DNA from: Glebionis coronaria
Taxonomy: Eukaryota; Streptophyta; Magnoliopsida; Asterales; Asteraceae
Length of the DNA: 64,000 nt
Assembly (NCBI GenBank): GCA_025667525.1
Contig: CM046878.1
Location: 512,190,274-512,254,273 of the forward strand
Reading direction: 5' to 3'
Position numbers and translations under genes: made by a program. Shown here piece by piece: positions 23,310-34,638 of this stretch. The notes under the pieces were generated by a model. The model saw only the letters and a list, made by a program, of their open reading frames with translations, was not told where the DNA came from and ran no database searches. The stretch's first letter is position 1, and each line of letters starts with the position of its first letter.

Positions 23310-26141
23310 ATGTCTGAAGCAATAACCTCCTCCTCCTCAGCCTTACCAAACATCAAGATTCCCATGCTTGATGCAACCAACTTTGACTTATGGAAGTTCA
23401 ACTTTGAACAATATCTGGGGATCTATGACTACACACTCTCGGAGATTATTGAATATGGAAACACTTTCAATAAAGCTCAAAAGATTCTTAATGCCATTGC
23501 TAAAAGAATAGTTGTTGCTAGATGTCCTGAAGAAGATAAGAAAGAAAAACCTGGAGATGGTAGAGCTGTGGCTGCTGATGACATTGCAAAGAAAAGGGTT
23601 GACATGAAAGCCCTAAATATTCTGAAAGTCTCTTTGGGACAAGAAAACCAGCATAAATATAGAGGCTATGAATCTGCTAAAGATCTTTGGGAAGATCTTG
23701 AAGTTGCATATGGTGGCAATGCAGACACTAAGGAGGAAAAGAAAAAGCAACTTCTGCATGATTATGCTGTCTTCAAAGCTCAACCTAATGAGAAACTGAG
23801 TAGTGTGAGAAGCAGATTGCTTGACATTACAAGCAAGTTTTCCTTCATGGGGACACAAGTTGGTGATGTTGACATCAATGCTACCTTTCTTAAAAGTCTT
23901 GGTGAGGCATGGAAGATTGAGGCAAGATCTATTCTTGCCAACAATACTTACAAGAGTTCCTCGTTTGATGACATCTACAACAAACTAAGACTGTTGGAAG
24001 ATGAAACTCTTTTAGAGCATGGAAGCAAATCTACCACCAGCAACATGGCCTTCTTCTCTCATAGTGAAGGTCAATTCAATCAGAAGGACTCTTATATGCA
24101 TCCAGTTACTGGATCATCATATGTCAGCGCTGGAACAAGTCCTGTCAACGTCTCCTATTCAGACGCTGACACATTCAAGAATGACTCCCCAAGAGTTAAA
24201 CCTGCTGGTTTGGATTTGGATACTGTTTGTGCTTACATTGCTTCTTTGCCCAATGATTCTGTGATTACATATGAGGACCTTGAGCAGATAAGTGATGAGC
24301 ACTTGGAAGAGATGGACATCAAGTGGAACATGGCTCTTGCTAGTATAAGAGCAAATAGGTGGAACAGAAGGTTTAAAAAGAAGATGACCTTCAATGCTAA
24401 AGACACAGCTGGATTTGATAAATCCAAAGTTGAATGCTACAACTGTCATCGTATGGGGCACTTCATGAGGGAATGCAGATCTCCTAGAAGATCTGATGCT
24501 GGTAAACCCTCAAGTCAGGTTGTTAAAGCTCAGGATTCCAAAGCCATGGTTGCGGTTCAAGGAATTGATGGTACATGATGGGATTGGAGCTATCTGGCTA
24601 AGAATGTTGAAGAGGATAAAGCTTTGGTTGCTGATATTGAAGAAGAATAGCATGTTGAATATGCTCTCATGGCACACTCCTCCTCTTCATCTGATAATGA
24701 GGTATATGATGACGCTTTTTGTAGCAAAGGTTGTAGGTTAAACACTGAAAGACTTAACAAAGAGGTGTTAAAACTAAAAGATGATATGAGTACTGAAAGA
24801 TGTAAATTGTCTAATTACCAACTAGCTCTTACTGAAACTGAGAAAACTGTTTCTGAATACTAGAAAATGGAATTTGACTTAAAAGATAAGATCAATATCT
24901 TAAAACATTAGTTAGAGGGTAGTATGGATATTAGAAACATCATGGAAAGGGTTAATGGTGAATTACAGGCTAAGTTAGATGAGGCCATTAAAAATAAAGA
25001 TAATGTTGGCCTCAAAATTCAAAGATTTGATAGAGCCACCCAAACCCTAGGAGACTGTGTGGCTAAACAAAGGGATCCTAAGGACATGACTGGGATTGGG
25101 ATGAATGATTACTCGTTGGTTCCCCCACCAACTGGTGACTTCTATGGTGTCCAACAAAGGGACTTATCTTGGACTGGTTTGCCAGAGCTCCAAGAGGAGG
25201 AATTCATTCCTCCACCAAGAGTTGTCACTCCAGTTGAAGAGTATCAACAAAAATTGACTGACCTGAATGAGTGGAAGAAGGTTAACCCTACTTTATTTGT
25301 CAAGGGTGGCTTGCTATGTGAAAGTCCTAATGAGTCCACACCCATTAAGGTTACTAACCCAATCACTGGTAAAGCTGTTGACCTAGGCTTAAACACTGTT
25401 AGAAGACCTACCATTAAATATGCAGAGATGTATAGGAATACTAGGTCTCCCAAGAGCCAAGTTAGCAATCATGGAACAGGTTTCTTCTCTTCTAGACCTA
25501 AGTTTGTGTCTAAGAAAGCCTGTTACACTTGTGGTAGCTTTTCACACTTGGCATACAAGTGTGTCAACGCTCCCAAAGCCAGCGCTGACAGGAACAATTT
25601 CAGCGCTGACAGAAACAAAGTCAACGTTGTTAGGAAGTCAAACGTTGTCAGACCCAAACCTTGTGTGCAGCAAAGTCCACAAGTGATTAGACCTGCCCCA
25701 TTCTTTTCTAGAAGGTCTAACACTCATGGACAAAGACCATTTCAAAAGACAAACACCTGGTCAAATAGGCAATGGGTTTCTGTAGCAAACCCTAGGTTCA
25801 ACGCTGACAAGGGTAATTTCAGCGTTGACAGGACAAATTCTAACGCTGACAGAAACGTGACCAGACCTAAATATTTACAGCCATAAGGTAAGGGGTCTAA
25901 AGCTTCTTCAAGCTTAACATGGAGACCCAAGAAAGATCAAAACCCTAATGATAATGGGATTTCAATGACTTGCAATAGATTTAATTACATTTCAAAGGTC
26001 ATTACAAAACCTATTGGGGTTAACTGGGTATTTCATCCTAAAAAGGATGAGAATGGGGTTGTTGTGAGAACTAAGTCTGTTCTTATTAAACAACCAGATG
26101 AATCCAAGTCTTTTAAGACTTCGGTTCCCAAAGAAAACTAA
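23310..26141 (+). pseudogene. Copia gag of element 2
   Basis: ATG at 23310 after a 98-base leader. Gag capsid-like UBN2 domain in the first 270 residues, a complete zinc knuckle CYNCHRMGHFMREC near residue 375, a coiled region (LKDDMSTERCKLSNYQLALT), then RPTIKYAEMY and a second CX2C knuckle-like motif CYTCGSFSHLAYKC. The linker NNFSADRNKVNVVRK and later NADK/SVDR repeats are encoded by the CGYTGACA motif. Compared with element 1, point changes create stops at about 24576 (Gly to TGA), 24648 (Glu to TAG), 24861, 24909 and 25884. The frame finally ends at TAA 26139-26141, a stop found in both copies and therefore probably original. Confidence 0.9.
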
Positions 26142-26155
26142 TTTGTTTTCTTTAT

Positions 26156-29100
26156 GTGCAGGGCATTCAAAGACAGATCAATGATTATGGATATTGGGAT
26201 AGTGGATGCTCAAGGCACATGACAGGGAAGGAAGACTATCTGACGAATTTCACCCCTATTAAAGATGGTGATAAGGTATACTTTTGAGGTGGATATGGAA
26301 CTATCATAGGAAAAGGAACCCTTCTCACCAATAATATGCGTTTTGAGAACGTCTTCCTGGTAAAAGAACTTGATTACAACCTGTTTAGTGTATCACAAGT
26401 TTGTGATAACAAAAATAAAGTTCTTTTTACTGATACTGAGTGTTTGGTGTTAAGTAAGGATTTTAAGATCCCTGATGAGAAATATATTGAGTATAGAACA
26501 CCTAGGCATAAGGACATATATAATGTGAATTTAAATGGGATTAAAATGAATACCAATATGTCTTGTTTTTATGCTAAGGCCTCAGTAGATGAGAGTAATT
26601 TGTGGCACAGGAGACTAGGGCACATAAATTTTAAAAATATAAACAGACTTGTGAGGCTTGGTTTAGTTGATGGTTTGCCTGAGAAGGCCTTCCACAATGA
26701 CCACTCTTGTGTTGCATGTCTTAAAGGCAAGCAGCACAAGATCTCATTCAAGTCCAAACAGGTGCATACTAGTTCCAGACATCTTCATATGCTTCACATG
26801 GACCTCTTTGGTCCAACAAATATAGAAAGCTTGAATGGTAAGTCATATTGCTTTGTTATCACAGATGACTTTTCTAGATTTACTTGGACATTCTTTCTAG
26901 CTATGAAGAGTGACACATCTGATGTTCTTATTGATTTTATCACTCAGATTGAGAAGAGGTCTGGCAATGAGGTTAAAATGATTTTGAGTGATAATGGTGG
27001 AGAATTTAGGAATAAGAAGTTAGATGATTTCTGTGCCAGGAAAGGAATTACTAGGCAATTTAGCATTGCTAGAACCCCACAACAAAATGGGGTTGCTTAG
27101 AGGAAAAATAGAACTCTAATTGAAGCAGCCAGAACAATGTTGGCTGATGCTCACTTTCCTATAGCCTTTTGGGCTGAGGCTGTTAATACAACTTGCTATG
27201 TGCAAAATAGAGCATTGGTTAACAAAATTCAGAACAAAACACCTTATGAGTTACTTTGGGGTAGAAAACCTAATATTGGTTTTCTCAGACCTTTTGGTTG
27301 TCATGTAGTAGTGTTGGATACTAGTGATGCCTTAGGGAAATTTAGTGCAAAAGGTGATGAGGGTTACTTCATGGGGTATTCAGTGCAGAGCAAGGGTTAT
27401 AGGGTTTATCTTAAAGAGGACAAACGTATAGTTGAAAGAGTACATGTTAGGTTTTTAGAGAATAAACCTAGTGATCCTGAAAGTGGTCCTAATTGGTTGT
27501 TTGATTTGGAACCCTTATCTAGAACTTTAAATTATATGCCTGTCACTAATCCAGACATTGTGAAGGTAACTTCAAATGTTGTGGAGGAACAAGTTGTTAA
27601 TGTTTCAGGTACACAGGTTAATGAGAGGGTTGGATCACAAGCAGAAAAGGCATCTCCTATATTAGAATATGTCACAATTCCCATTTGGACAGATGCTTTT
27701 GCTGCTGTTGCTGCTGTTGGACAAGATAATGGTGGTTTCCAAGTACCACCAGATACAAACGTGCATGGTCCTTCAGGCGCTGACAAAGGCAAATCTAGCG
27801 CTGACAAGACCAATTCAGACGTTGATGGCTCAGACGTTGACAACAACAGTTCAAGCGTTGTTAGCCCAAGCGCTGACAAACAAGGTTCAGACGTTGACAA
27901 CACCTTTGCACATCTTTTCTCTTCCACTTTTGAACAAGGTGAACCTTCCAATTCTTATGAAGAAGGTCATCCTTATGTTGATATAAGAGAGTCTGGTGAA
28001 GAAGATATTGGCAACATGGAGCATGAGGTTGAGGACACCAGACTTTTTGAAGGAGGAGTTCTCACTTCTACTATGAAGAATCACCCCCCTTCCCAGATCA
28101 TTGGTGATATTATGACTCCAGTTCAGACTAGAAGGTCTCATCAAGGTCTTGGTGGGTTTATTGCCAATATACACAAGAAGGTTGATACCCCTCTTGTGCA
28201 AGCATGTTTGTTTGCCTGTTTTCTGTCACAGGAAGAACCCAAGAAAATATTTGATGCTCTCAAAGAACCAAGTTGGGTGGAAGCAATGCAGGATGAGCTT
28301 CACCAATTTGCAATTCAGGATGTTTGGGAGCTGGTTGATTGTCCTAGATATGTCAGACCTATAGGGACAAGATGGGTTCTCAGGAACAAAAGAGATGAAA
28401 GAGGCATTATGGTCAGAAACAAGGCAAGGTTAGTGGCTCAAGGTTATACACAATAGGAGGGAATAGACTATGAGGAGGTCTTTGCACTAGTTGCAAGGAT
28501 TGAAGCTATTAGGATTTTTCTAGCCTATGCATCCTGCATGGGCTTCACAGTCTATCAAATGGATGTCAAGAGTGCTTTTCTCTATGGCACCATTGTTGAG
28601 GAAGTATATGTAATGCAACCTCCTAGTTTTGAGGATCCAGAGCATCCAGATAAAGTGTATAGAGTCAAAAAGGCTATGTATGGCCTTCATCAAGCCCCTA
28701 GAGCATGGTATGGTACTTTGTCTACCTATTTGGTGGACAATGGATTCAAGAGGGGCACCATAGATCAGACACTATTTACAAAGAAGAAAGGCAAGGATGT
28801 GTTGTTTGTGCAGGTCTATGTTGATGATATCATTTTTAGGTCTACTGATCCAAAGATGAGTGAGGATCTCTCCAAGCTTATGACAGACAAATTCAAGATG
28901 AGTGCTATGGGGAGATGAACTTCTTTCTTGGTTTACAAGTTCAGTAGAAAGAAGATGGTATCTTCATCTCCCAGGACAAATATGTTGCTGAGATCTTGAA
29001 GAAGTTTGGCTTTTCTCCACATGAAAAGAGGGCTACTACTCCTATGGATAGAGAACACCCTTGGGGAAAGATTGGAGATGGGAAAGATGGTGATGTCAGG

Positions 29101-29762
29101 CATTATAGATCCATGATTGGATCCTTGATGTCTCTTACTGCCTCCAGACCTGATATCATGTTTTCTGTGTGTGCTTGTGCACGCTATCAAGTGACTCCCA
29201 AAGAATGTCACCTTTATGCTGTAAAGAGGATCTTTAGGTACCTAAGATGCTATCCTGGTCTTGGTTTGTGGTACCCAAAGGATTCACCATTGGAGCTGAT
29301 TGCATATTCAGATAGTGATATGGAGGTGATAAGTTTGATAGGAAATCCACAACTGGTGGATGTCAGTTTCTTGGGAGCAGGTTGATATCTTGGTAATGCA
29401 AGAAACAAACAGTGGTGGCTAATTCTACAACTGAAGCTGAGTATGTGGCTGCAGCTGCTTGTTGTGGCCAAGTGTTGTGGATTCAGAACCAGCTGTTGGA
29501 CTATGGGTACAATTTCATGCATACTAAGATATTTGTTGACAATAATAGTACTTTATGCATAATTAAGAATCCTGTACATCATTCTAAAACTAAACACATA
29601 GAAATTAGACACCATTTTATAAGAGATTGCTTTGAGAAAGGTTTAATACAACCAGATAGGGTTGACACTGAGGAAAATGTTTCAGATTTATTAACTAAAC
29701 CTTTTGATGCTGGGATATTTCAATACTTGGTAACAAGTATTGGAATGGTCAATCTCACATAA
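26156..29762 (+). pseudogene. Copia pol of element 2 (PR-INT-RT-RH)
   Basis: Same domain order as element 1 but in the same orientation as its LTRs, and in a different frame from gag (GTG CAG GGC at 26156). Protease WDSGCSRHMTG (about 26195), integrase HRRLGH and CVACLKGKQH, core D residues in MDLFGP and SDNGGEF, reverse transcriptase YVDDI (about 28818), RNase [16 protein letters not shown], end LLTKPFDAG. Disabled by a stop at 26286 (FGG), a TAG that replaces the catalytic integrase Glu (about 27098), a stop after GYTQ (about 28456), a one-base loss near 28912, a stop at 28948, a one-base loss near 29319 and a stop at 29395. Integrase and RT are otherwise well conserved, so decay is recent. 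Confidence 0.92.
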
Positions 29763-30182
29763 TATGTGTTTTGGAGTCTTTTTGTAAAAGTATGTACAGG
29801 ATGATGCATTATTATTGTTGGTCTTATTGATGATTTAGATTTTCCACTATATTTTTCTAACACTGACAAAGGTTGCTTGAACACTGATAAGTGTTTTTGT
29901 AACGTTGTCAGCAATATAATTGTCTAACGCTGACAAAGCTTCCCTCAACGCTGTCATGTGTTATCGGGGCGTTGTCAGCAACAATGTTAGTTTGGTGGTT
30001 TTCAATCTAAATGTGCAGATGGTGTTAGCAGTATACCATTGGATACAGAGTTGCTTATGGATCAATGGAGAAGCATTTGGACAAGTTTTTATTTATGGAT
30101 GATGGTTGGAATGGTTCATTCCTATCTTGACATAAATTTTTTATGTTCATGCATGATTTTAGCAAACTTTTGTATCATAGTT

Positions 30183-30192
30183 TAAGGGGAGG
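30183..30192 (+). other. Internal polypurine tract, second copy
   Basis: TAAGGGGAGG in the context ATCATAGTTTAAGGGGAGG closely matches the true 3' tract at 34130-34138 (ATCAAGTTTAGGGGAGGA). It could be a central plus-strand primer or the fossil of an earlier 3' end. Confidence 0.55.
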
Positions 30193-30910
30193 TTTTAGGA
30201 ACCTTTAGGATTTTTGGGTATCCATATGATACTCTTATCACAATACTAGATTGTGTCCACAGGTGAGTATGAGTTAGTTTTACTAAATCATGAGGCACTG
30301 TAGCATGCAAAGTTGATATACTATGCATGTTCCCAAGACATTTTTGGCCTAGAATTGGTTGTGGTCCGTTGGGAGACTTGGGAATGATTTTGAATGGGAT
30401 TTACCTGGGAGTAACAAGGATGTTATAAGGTAACTTGGTTGTTAAGAGTTTTGGTTAGCAAGGGACACTAGAGGACTGTTATGTCTATCTTGCTTATGCA
30501 AGTGTGCATAACTGGACAGTGCTTGTCGCCCTATAATAATTATCAGTCTTTGGTTATCTTCTCTAGGATAAATTACTTGTTAAAGGTCATTTTTCATTTT
30601 TAAAACACTTTTATTTTTGGACGCTGACAAGAATTTTTCAAGCGTTGTTGTGACCAAATTGGACGCTGACATGGCTATAGGCAAACGTTGACAAGATTAT
30701 ATCCGTTGGGCGTTGATAGGTTATTTTTGACTGTTGACACTCAATGGGACCTACCCGTTGTTACTTTTTGACATATTTTTGGGCCGTAATTTTAGGAGTT
30801 GTTACCTTCATTTAATGCATGAGATAACTTATAACTTTTTCAATATTTTCATGATTGATTTTTGAAAATACTTGCCTCTTTTTGGGCCTATCACATGCAT
30901 CTATTTCTCC

Positions 30911-30916
30911 TATAAA
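30911..30916 (+). promoter_or_regulatory. Putative TATA box for the extra gene
   Basis: TATAAA in CTCCTATAAATTTGG, 105 bases before the ATG at 31016, followed by a CT-rich leader (TTCTCTTATCAACTTC). It is kept in the other internal region at about 22554. Spacing fits a plant core promoter; no transcript evidence. Confidence 0.5.
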
Positions 30917-31015
30917 TTTGGCTCCTATTTTAAACAGGGTATCTATAATTCTTGTCTAACACAATTTTCTCTTATCAACTTCATCTTCTTCACTTAAATT
31001 TAACAGCTTTCATCA

Positions 31016-34000
31016 ATGGCACCAAAGTTTAAACCAACAGAATTAGAATTGGGGTTCAGATCTCAACACAACATGATTGCTTATCTTGTCGCTGATGATA
31101 CTCTGTTTCCTCAATACACACAAATGGTGGCGTATTTGAACGCATCCCCATTAAGGTATGCTCTTTCTCATGCACCACTCATTCCAGTCACACACATTAA
31201 GCAGTTTTGGAACAATGTTAGTTCCTCAACAGTTAATGGAGTGACCACATTGACTTCTATTGTTCATGGGAGATCTTGGGTGGTTATTGAGGCCTTGGTA
31301 CGCCAAGCCTTGCATCTTGATGATGCTGATGGTATAGCCACCCTTCCCATAAATGAAATAGAACAAAGGCTTAGGGCTTTGGGATATCCTTTTCCTGATG
31401 AAGGTACTCTCAACAAGTATCATAAGCAGGAATTTCCCCCAGCCTGGAAGTACCTCATACATGTCCTTCTTCAATGTTTGAGTCCCAAATGCACTACACA
31501 CAATGAGATCAATAGATCCATTGCAAGCGCTATTGTGTGCATTGCAACAGGCCAAAAATTTAATTATTCTAAAATGATTTTTGAAGGGATGTGTAAAAAC
31601 AAGGGGAACAAAATGACTTTAGCTTATCCCCGTTTTCTGCAAATGGTTTTTGATATTCAAGGTTACTGCTCAAGGGATCACAATGATTTTTATAAGATGC
31701 CTGAGCAAAAGAAAGCTATTTTTATGAAGATGAACTCACCACCCTATAGAGACCTACCTTTAACCCAAGCCATGCTTGCTGTTATTGCAGCAGCACAACC
31801 CCAACCAGACCCCCAACCTCAAATTGACCCCCAACCACAACTTGAACCCATTCCCGAACCTTTACCTTCACCTGAACAACTGCAAATTGACTCAGAATCC
31901 TTCAACGCTGACACACTCAATGCTGGCGTTGATGTGCCTATTTCCAACGCTGACACACAACCTTCACAATCCCAAACACCCCTTAACCAACCCACATCCA
32001 CTCCATCTTCTACACCATCTTCCACACCCTCTGAATATAGGTTGATGAAACGCCAAAGGACTACTAGAGTGTTCTCCTCTGGTGGTCCTAGCCATGTAGC
32101 AGAGAGAACCACCACCATAAGTGTGGCTGGTGACCTGGATGAGGCTGGGACTATTGGTTCAGGCTTAGATGCTGGCCAAGGCGGTCCCACCATCATTAAG
32201 TCCTCATCCATGCCCAATGAATCTGACTTGGGAGGTCAAATTCCCATTTTAGAAGAGGGCAGACTGGAACCAATGACTCTTATGGAATTGACGGCAGTCT
32301 GCATAAGCTTGCAAAAGCAAAATGCAGACTTAGTACAAATTGTCAGCTCACAAGGCCTTGAACTCAAGCAATTGAGGGAGATGATTGTTGTTTTGGAAAG
32401 TGATCGTGCCAGGAGGGGTATGGAGGAATCTTCCAAAGGGGAGGAAGATCAAATAAATCTAAGTGATAAGGGCAGCCAGGATGGTCAATCAATGGATGTT
32501 GCTGAAGCCCTTACAACTTTGAAGAAAAAAACAGGTTTTGATACGTCCTTAGTCTCTCCTACCAACTTAAATTTATCATTTACAGCTATGTTGAGAGAGG
32601 TTACACAAGGCGCTGAGGGAAGATATTTGGGCGTTGACAAGGAAAATTTGGACGCTGACTGAAATATTTTGGGCGCTGATAGAACAAATTTGGGCGTTGA
32701 CAGACCTGCACATGAAGGTGATGTATCCCAGTAATCATCTATCATCAAGGAGGTTTCTACTCAAGTATTACCATCTACCTTACCAACCATTACACCATCA
32801 GATAAGGGTAAGGGTAAAATGGTAGAAGAGATTGTTCCAAAGGATGCAGCTCAAGTTGAGTTTGATAGAAGATTAGCTGCACAAATCATGGAACAAGATG
32901 AAAAGGAAAAGTCACCATTTGTTGTGACTTCAGAAGAAGGAAGTGATGGAGATAGCTCAGACTCAAGTGTAATGATTATAGAACCAGAAAGGCTTGAGTA
33001 TGGTGATGAGTTTGCTAGGAAAAAGTTGAGAGAATTGAAATTGCAGGTTGACTTTGACATGCCAGAGGTGGTTCAAATGTATCATGCTTGGGAAGACAGA
33101 TGCATGGAGAATCCAGACTTGACCATTTCAGATCAAATATGGGGTTTGGAGATTCTACTTAGAGTTCAGAAGGATTGCCAGGTAATTTTGAAACACAAGG
33201 CAAGCAATATTCTCTCAGAATTGAAAAGGGATAGAAGGGAGCTCTACTTTATGTTGCTCAGATGTCATGGAGTTGGATGGACATATCAGAAGTTGAAGGC
33301 TTTGACATTTGATGAGTTGGAAAACAGGGCTTATCCCATTTGGGTGAGAGTGCGGGAAGCAAACACTCTCAGACTTCTTTCAGATGAAAGAAAGGAGGAA
33401 CTTGCAGAAGAAATGGAACTCAAGAAAGCTATGATTGTTCCCAGGCCAGTGAAGAAGGGAATTTCATTTGAGTTTCCAAAAGATATGGATCCACTATATC
33501 CAAGTGAAGCAGTTATAAGAAAGAGCCTCAAGCTCTCCCCATTAGAAGCTTCAGATATGGTGCAAGTGTTACCATTAGATTCCAGGAACCCAATTGTGAG
33601 CTATGAAGAAGATGAATGTGGGTTCTGGAAGATTGGCAGATTTGGCAAGGAGGTACACACTTTTACCACTCTCATATCTTTGTTTGCAAGTTGTGATAGA
33701 GAAGACTTGATGGACCTTTGGAGGTTGCTGGAGACCAAGTATGAGGCTGAAGCACCAACTTCAACAAATGGAATAAAACTTTGGACCACATTCAAAAGAA
33801 TGTGTGGACCAAAAGATGAGGATCCTGCAATATGGAAGGATCTTGAAGATGACCTCAGTGGTCTTCAATGGAGGTTATATTCAGCTGCTGGTGTATACCA
33901 TTTGAGTTCTACAAAGTTTGCTAAGTATCTACTTGTGGATGCTCAGTATTTCATATCCAAGGCTATTTTGGAGAAGATGAAGGACACTCAGCTGGAAATA

Positions 34001-34087
34001 GATTATTCAAGTGACGTGGCAAAAGATTTGATCAGATTTATTCATTACCAATATGAGAAGGTTTGTAAGATTCCTCCTAGTCCTTAA
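31016..34087 (+). pseudogene. Extra 3' ORF of the Copia element, about 1,023 codons, two stops
   Basis: Starts ATGGCACCAAAGTTTAAACC and stays in one frame to TAA at 34085, except for TGA at 32660 and TAA at about 32732. Part 1 (548 residues): a globular N-terminal domain (HNMIAYL, PVTHIKQFWNN, PPAWKYLIHVLLQCLSPKC, NEINRSIASAIVC, LAYPRFLQMVF), then a Pro/Gln-rich linker, NAD/GVD repeats, and a leucine-rich helix. Part 2 (422 residues): KGKGKMVEE, acidic stretches, helical segments, and YLLVDAQYF ... LEIDYSSDVAKDLIRF at the end. No signal peptide or membrane helix was seen, so it does not look like an envelope protein. From memory, similar ORFs follow Copia pol in Asteraceae genomes, annotated as hypothetical. 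Function unknown. Confidence 0.85.
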
Positions 34088-34129
34088 TGCTTATTCAGAA
34101 ACTTGATCATAAGAGTGGATATCAAGTTT

Positions 34130-34138
34130 AGGGGAGGA
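34130..34138 (+). other. 3' polypurine tract of element 2
   Basis: AGGGGAGGA one base before the TG of LTR C, the plus-strand primer for reverse transcription. Confidence 0.8.
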
Positions 34139-34139
34139 T

Positions 34140-34638
34140 TGTTGGGAATAAATTAAGGCCAGATCACTTGAGCGCTGACAAGAACAAAACAAGCGTTGAC
34201 AAGAACAAAACAAGCGTTGACAGCTCAAGCGTTGACAGGTTAAAGTCAAGCGTTGACACATTGAAGACAAGCACTGATGGAAGATATATTCTACGCGTGT
34301 ATTATATTCTAGATTACTTCTAGTAAAGATAAGAACAACAATGTATTTTCTATATTTATCTTTACCTAGAATAGTTGATACGTAGATTATTATACAAGGC
34401 TTCTTATGTCTATAAAATAAGATCTTTAGGTATAAGTTTTCATTCGTAAACATCTTTCATTGTAAGCAAGTTTGATATTGATAATCAAAGTGAAAGTTTG
34501 TTTATATTATTGTGTGTTCTTGTTTAAGTGTTAAATTCCGCATAACACTTAGATTCATAAAGCATATACAAAGGTTTCTCTACGTATATTACTTGATCTA
34601 ATCTCGTATACACAAAGCTAATCGATCTAAGTTTGGGA
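34140..34638 (+). repeat. LTR C of the Copia complex (3' end altered)
   Basis: Begins TGTTGGGAATAAATTAAGG. Five exact CGYTGACA motifs (34173-34260), TATAAAA at 34411. Matches LTR A and B up to CTAAGTTTGGGA, after which the expected TCAACA is replaced by a short hairpin-forming filler. Confidence 0.88.

Larger units (their letters stand above)
29763..31015 (+). other. Spacer between pol and the extra gene
   Basis: About 1.25 kb without a gene, kept in both internal regions. It contains a polypurine tract (30183-30192), two clusters of CGYTGACA/CGYTGTCA words (29860-29965 and 30618-30745), and near its end a TATA box with a pyrimidine-rich leader. These features suggest a separately controlled downstream gene. 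Confidence 0.75.
14336..34638 (+). mobile_element. 20.3 kb tandem Copia complex (LTR-internal-LTR-internal-LTR)
   Basis: Three LTR copies in plus orientation (14336-14863, 22702-23211, 34140-34638) bound two internal regions. Such arrays usually come from unequal recombination between LTRs. Internal region 1 has gag-pol reversed relative to its LTRs and lacks the extra 3' gene. Internal region 2 is collinear and nearly complete: gag, protease-integrase-RT-RNase H, spacer, extra ORF, polypurine tract. The 5-mer before the first LTR is AATAT; no matching duplication is seen after the last LTR, whose end is altered. Confidence 0.9.

Noticed and set aside
31016..34087. Calling the extra Copia ORF an envelope gene
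   Set aside because: No signal peptide, fusion-like segment or transmembrane helix is visible; env-like naming would be unsupported.
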